From DASPLX01 sp035627375 (GTDB taxonomy: Bacteria; Pseudomonadota; Gammaproteobacteria; Burkholderiales; Burkholderiaceae_D), in NCBI GenBank assembly GCA_035627375.1, contig DASPLX010000071.1:1-64000 (forward strand): 64,000 nucleotides of DNA, in the 5' to 3' direction. Shown piece by piece: positions 61,792-64,000 of this stretch. Under the pieces are notes generated by a model. That model saw only the letters and a program-made list of their open reading frames with translations, was not told the DNA's origin and ran no database searches. A program made the position numbers and the translations under genes. The stretch's first letter is position 1; every line of letters starts with the position of its first letter.

Positions 61792-61803
61792 GATGGTGTC
61801 TTC

Positions 61804-63096
61804 TTATGGCGTGGTGGCGTACGGAACGGTGCCGAGCAAGCGGTCGATCTCGGCGCCGGCGCGGTGGGCGTCAGACAAGGCACGCAAGTACTGGGACCGG
61901 GCGGCGAGCAGCGTGCGCTGGGCATCGAGCATGTCGAGGAAGCTGAATTTGCCGTACTCGAAGCCCTTGGCGGCAGCCTCCATGGCTTGCCGGGCGGCGG
62001 GGACAATATCGTTCTGCAACACCTCGACTTCCTGGCGTGCCAAGGTCAGGCGCCCGATAGCCTGGTGCACTTCCTGGTCGAGTAGCAGCTCGGCCGACGA
62101 CAATTCCTCGCGTGCCTTGTCGGCGCGGCGTCGTGCTTCGAGAAGGTTGCCGCGGTTCTGATCGAAGATCGGCAGCGGCAGCGACAGCCCGACGATAGCC
62201 CGGTTGCGCCCGAGTTCTTCGGACCGCTTGACGCCGAGCGACACGGTGAGGTCCGGGATGCGGCGGCGGCTTTCCAGGCGCGCGAGCGCCTCGCGCCGGT
62301 CGCGTTCGGCGCGTGCGCGGACGATGGCAGGCGCCTGCGGCAGCCGCTGCGTCAATGCAGCCGGATCCGGCAAGGCTGGCAAGGCCTCGGCCTGGCCCTC
62401 CGCGCGCTCGAACCGGGGCGCCGGATTGCCCCAGGTGGCCGCCAAGCGTTTGCGGGCCATGGCCAATTCCAGCTTGGCGTGCTGCAGCTCCAACCGGACG
62501 CTCGATTCGGCCACGCGTGCTTTGGTTTCCTCGACCGGCGAGACCTTGCCGGCCGTCACGCGCCGCGCGGCTGCATCGGCGCCGCGTCGGGCCAGCAGCG
62601 CCGCTTCCTCGGCAAGGCGTAATCGCTCTTGTGCGATCAATACCTCGAAAAATGCCGCGATGACCGCGGCGCGAACTTCCGCGTGCTTGGCTTGCAGTTC
62701 GGCGGCAGTCGCGGCACGCTCGTGTTCGGCCGCCGCGATGCGCGCCGACCGCTTGCCGCCCCATTCGAGCGGCAGGCTCAATTGGATCGCGGTTTCGCGC
62801 GTCTCACGACGCCGGTCTTCGGCCGTCATGTCCAGCGTCGGATTGGGCAGCGTGCCGGCCTGCCGGACGGCGGCATCGACGGCATCCAGTTCATGGCGTG
62901 CCGCAGCCAGCCCGGCATTTGTTTGCATCGCCAGCGACAGGGCTGCGGCCAAGGTCAATGACGTTGCAGGCTCTACCGTGCGGACGCCGCGCATGATCGG
63001 CGCCTCGCTGGCCGGTGATACAGGGGAAGTCACGGGTTGCGCGACAGCGCACATCCCGTATGCCGCCAAACCAAGCGGCAATAACAATCGGACCAT
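61804..63096 (-). CDS. czcC: CzcC-type outer-membrane efflux channel
   Basis: The 430-residue TolC-like protein has a signal peptide, two OEP repeats of long coiled helices and an Ala/Arg/Glu-rich sequence, with EWGGKRSARIAAAEHE as a typical CzcC segment. AGGAGAT precedes the ATG. It forms the outer-membrane exit of the Czc pump. The inverted-repeat element at 63151 lies 55 bp upstream. Confidence 0.92.
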   Translation of the reverse strand: MVRLLLPLGLAAYGMCAVAQPVTSPVSPASEAPIMRGVRTVEPATSLTLAAALSLAMQTNAGLAAARHELDAVDAAVRQAGTLPNPTLDMTAEDRRRETRETAIQLSLPLEWGGKRSARIAAAEHERAATAAELQAKHAEVRAAVIAAFFEVLIAQERLRLAEEAALLARRGADAAARRVTAGKVSPVEETKARVAESSVRLELQHAKLELAMARKRLAATWGNPAPRFERAEGQAEALPALPDPAALTQRLPQAPAIVRARAERDRREALARLESRRRIPDLTVSLGVKRSEELGRNRAIVGLSLPLPIFDQNRGNLLEARRRADKAREELSSAELLLDQEVHQAIGRLTLARQEVEVLQNDIVPAARQAMEAAAKGFEYGKFSFLDMLDAQRTLLAARSQYLRALSDAHRAGAEIDRLLGTVPYATTP

Positions 63097-63150
63097 CGAA
63101 ATCTCCTGGTGGAACGGAAGAGATCGACGAGACGCGTGCGGTGATTCAGT

Positions 63151-63217
63151 CTAGAGGCTGTTATGAACTCAAACGGGGGGCTGCGTGCCCCCTGTTTGAG
63201 TTCATAACAGCCTCTAG
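63151..63217. mobile_element. 67-bp miniature inverted-repeat element flanked by CTAG
   Basis: CTAG, then a 20-bp arm AGGCTGTTATGAACTCAAAC, an inner GGGGGGC, a TGCGT loop, GCCCCCT and the exact inverse of the 20-bp arm, then CTAG. The whole is a 31-bp stem with one mismatch. CTAG fits a YTAR-type 4-bp target duplication. The element codes for nothing and sits between czcI and czcC, where as RNA it would form a very strong hairpin. A deleted relative is at 35287. Confidence 0.8.
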
Positions 63218-63242
63218 GGAAAGCAAGAGTCGTCTCGTCGGG

Positions 63243-63599
63243 CTAGGCGACAAGACGCCGGTCGGGGCGTTGCGGCCCGTCCGGGATATGCGAAGAAAAT
63301 GCGGGAGGATGAAGCCCGGCATGCGTCGTGCCTAACGGCACGGTCATGTCGGACGCAGTCATGAGGAACGATACCTGGCATCCCAGGTGGCAATACGCGC
63401 AGTCTTCGTGCGTGGTGAACGACGATGTGTCGTCGTCCGGCGTGGGCTCCTTCACGGAGCAGTCATCGCTCGGATGGCTATGATGCCCGAGATGAAAGCT
63501 CGTCATCTTTTCTTCATGCTGGCAATAGGGAGCAGCCGCGGCCCAGACGAACTGGAACGGCAACCATGCCAACAGGAAAATCAGGAGGAGTCGCTTCAT
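63243..63599 (-). CDS. czcI: CzcI-type small metal-resistance protein
   Basis: The 118-residue exported protein has a signal peptide (ends WAAA), then YCQHE, a His-rich FHLGHHSHPSDDC region and CAYCHLGC, typical of CzcI proteins upstream of czcCBA. CzcI is thought to modulate Czc expression or metal binding. ATGs at 63608 and 63611 are also possible. The CTAG-flanked element separates it from czcC. Confidence 0.8.
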   Translation of the reverse strand: MKRLLLIFLLAWLPFQFVWAAAAPYCQHEEKMTSFHLGHHSHPSDDCSVKEPTPDDDTSSFTTHEDCAYCHLGCQVSFLMTASDMTVPLGTTHAGLHPPAFSSHIPDGPQRPDRRLVA

Positions 63600-64000
63600 G
63601 GGCAGCATCATATCACTGGATGCCGGCGCGATGAATGACGGTGCCCGCAGCCTTTGCAGCAAACGGCGCTTCGTTTGCGCAGATTTGTTCCACGCGCGCA
63701 TTCGGGCGAAGACGGATGGGACGCGTGACAACGAGCGCTTGATCAGCGTCATGTGGCGGCTATGCACGGTATGAAAATAGCGGGAACGACATGGATGAAT
63801 TATTCAACTTTCTTAACGGAAATTTTTCGGCGTTCCGCTGAGGGCAACAGGATGCCGATTGACATTGTCGTGCGACATGCCTCCCGCCTACAATGAACTC
63901 ATACGAGGATATCGAAGATACACCGGTATCGCCTCTGAAGGAATCAGACATGGCAAGCCTGCGCGCCAGTCATGCGCGGGCTGAGTAGACCCTGTTCGTC
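63600..64000. other. Region upstream of czcI at right window edge
   Basis: About 400 bp without a gene I can support. On the minus strand the czcI frame stays open for 56 codons without similarity. On the plus strand TTGTCG (63865) and TACAAT (63889) are 18 bp apart, a fair sigma70 promoter, followed by a 31-codon frame (63893-63988, MNSYEDIEDTPV) that may be a small peptide or leader of a gene beyond the window. Confidence in both is low. Confidence 0.35.

Noticed and set aside
63859..63894. TTGACA and TACAAT as a promoter pair
   Set aside because: The spacing is 24 bp, too long for sigma70; the overlapping TTGTCG at 18 bp is the better candidate.
1..64000. tRNA, rRNA or phage genes
   Set aside because: No tRNA arm pattern, rRNA stretch, integrase or phage structural gene was recognised by eye; a tRNAscan run would be needed to be certain.

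Overview
The window looks like chromosome of a GC-rich betaproteobacterium, probably order Burkholderiales and most likely family Oxalobacteraceae (Herminiimonas/Noviherbaspirillum-like). This is inferred from gene content and order (porin-glnK-amtB, gshA-gshB-EIIA-ptsH-ptsI, metX-metW-ampG, gatCAB divergent from mreBCD-mrdA-rodA-rlpA, rsmI/lpoA-yraN-diaA-dolP) and from protein type. No database search was run. Nearly all of it is dense, intact core genome. The exceptions are an accessory island at the left edge and a few small insertions.

Left edge, 1-4573: one end of a genomic island that interrupts comM. The island boundary reads as a Tn7-like transposon end: a TGT/ACA terminus at 4571-4573 and three direct repeats spaced exactly 20 bp (4509, 4529, 4549). 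The comM reading frame is broken after about residue 294. Cargo on the minus strand is a four-gene run (unknown protein; glyoxalase-related-type protein; WxxDDYK/ITRTIWLL-type protein resembling plasmid fertility-inhibition proteins; GIY-YIG T5orf172 protein). A small ORF with a HEPN-like RN-x3-H motif lies on the plus strand. At the far left an IS66-family element has jumped into orfA of an IS3-family element.

5.4-23.3 kb: ubiK; a sigma54/NtrC-controlled porin-glnK-amtB operon; glutathione synthesis genes beside a bare PTS phosphorelay (EIIA, HPr, EI); a SAM-II riboswitch with a terminator ahead of metX-metW-ampG; a ZnuD-like TonB receptor with a small Cys/His membrane protein; xthA, pyrE, and two less known envelope proteins.

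23.3-43.3 kb: gatC-gatA-(small exported protein)-gatB reading left, then the cell-shape cluster mreB-mreC-mreD-mrdA-rodA-rlpA reading right. After these come rsmI divergent from lpoA-yraN-diaA-dolP, a Vps62-like secreted protein, and lemA with an M48 protease.

43.3-56.9 kb: a sulfur-oxidation region. A flavocytochrome c sulfide dehydrogenase pair (small cytochrome, fccB), soxY, soxZ, a DsrE-like protein, soxA, soxX, then soxB and a TlpA-type thioredoxin. No soxCD is present, so the encoded Sox path would be the truncated type that leaves sulfane sulfur. A persulfide-handling set (DUF442-type sulfurtransferase, Blh-type metallo-hydrolase, TauE/SafE exporter) follows after a prolyl-oligopeptidase-family gene. 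The sox operon carries two oddities: an AT-richer kinase-like gene on the opposite strand between fccB and soxY, and an array of perfect palindromes with a 48-bp duplication between soxY and soxZ.

57-64 kb: a CzcI-CzcC-CzcB-CzcA heavy-metal efflux operon on the minus strand. A 67-bp perfectly inverted miniature element flanked by CTAG lies between czcI and czcC. A deleted relative of it lies at 35287-35319.
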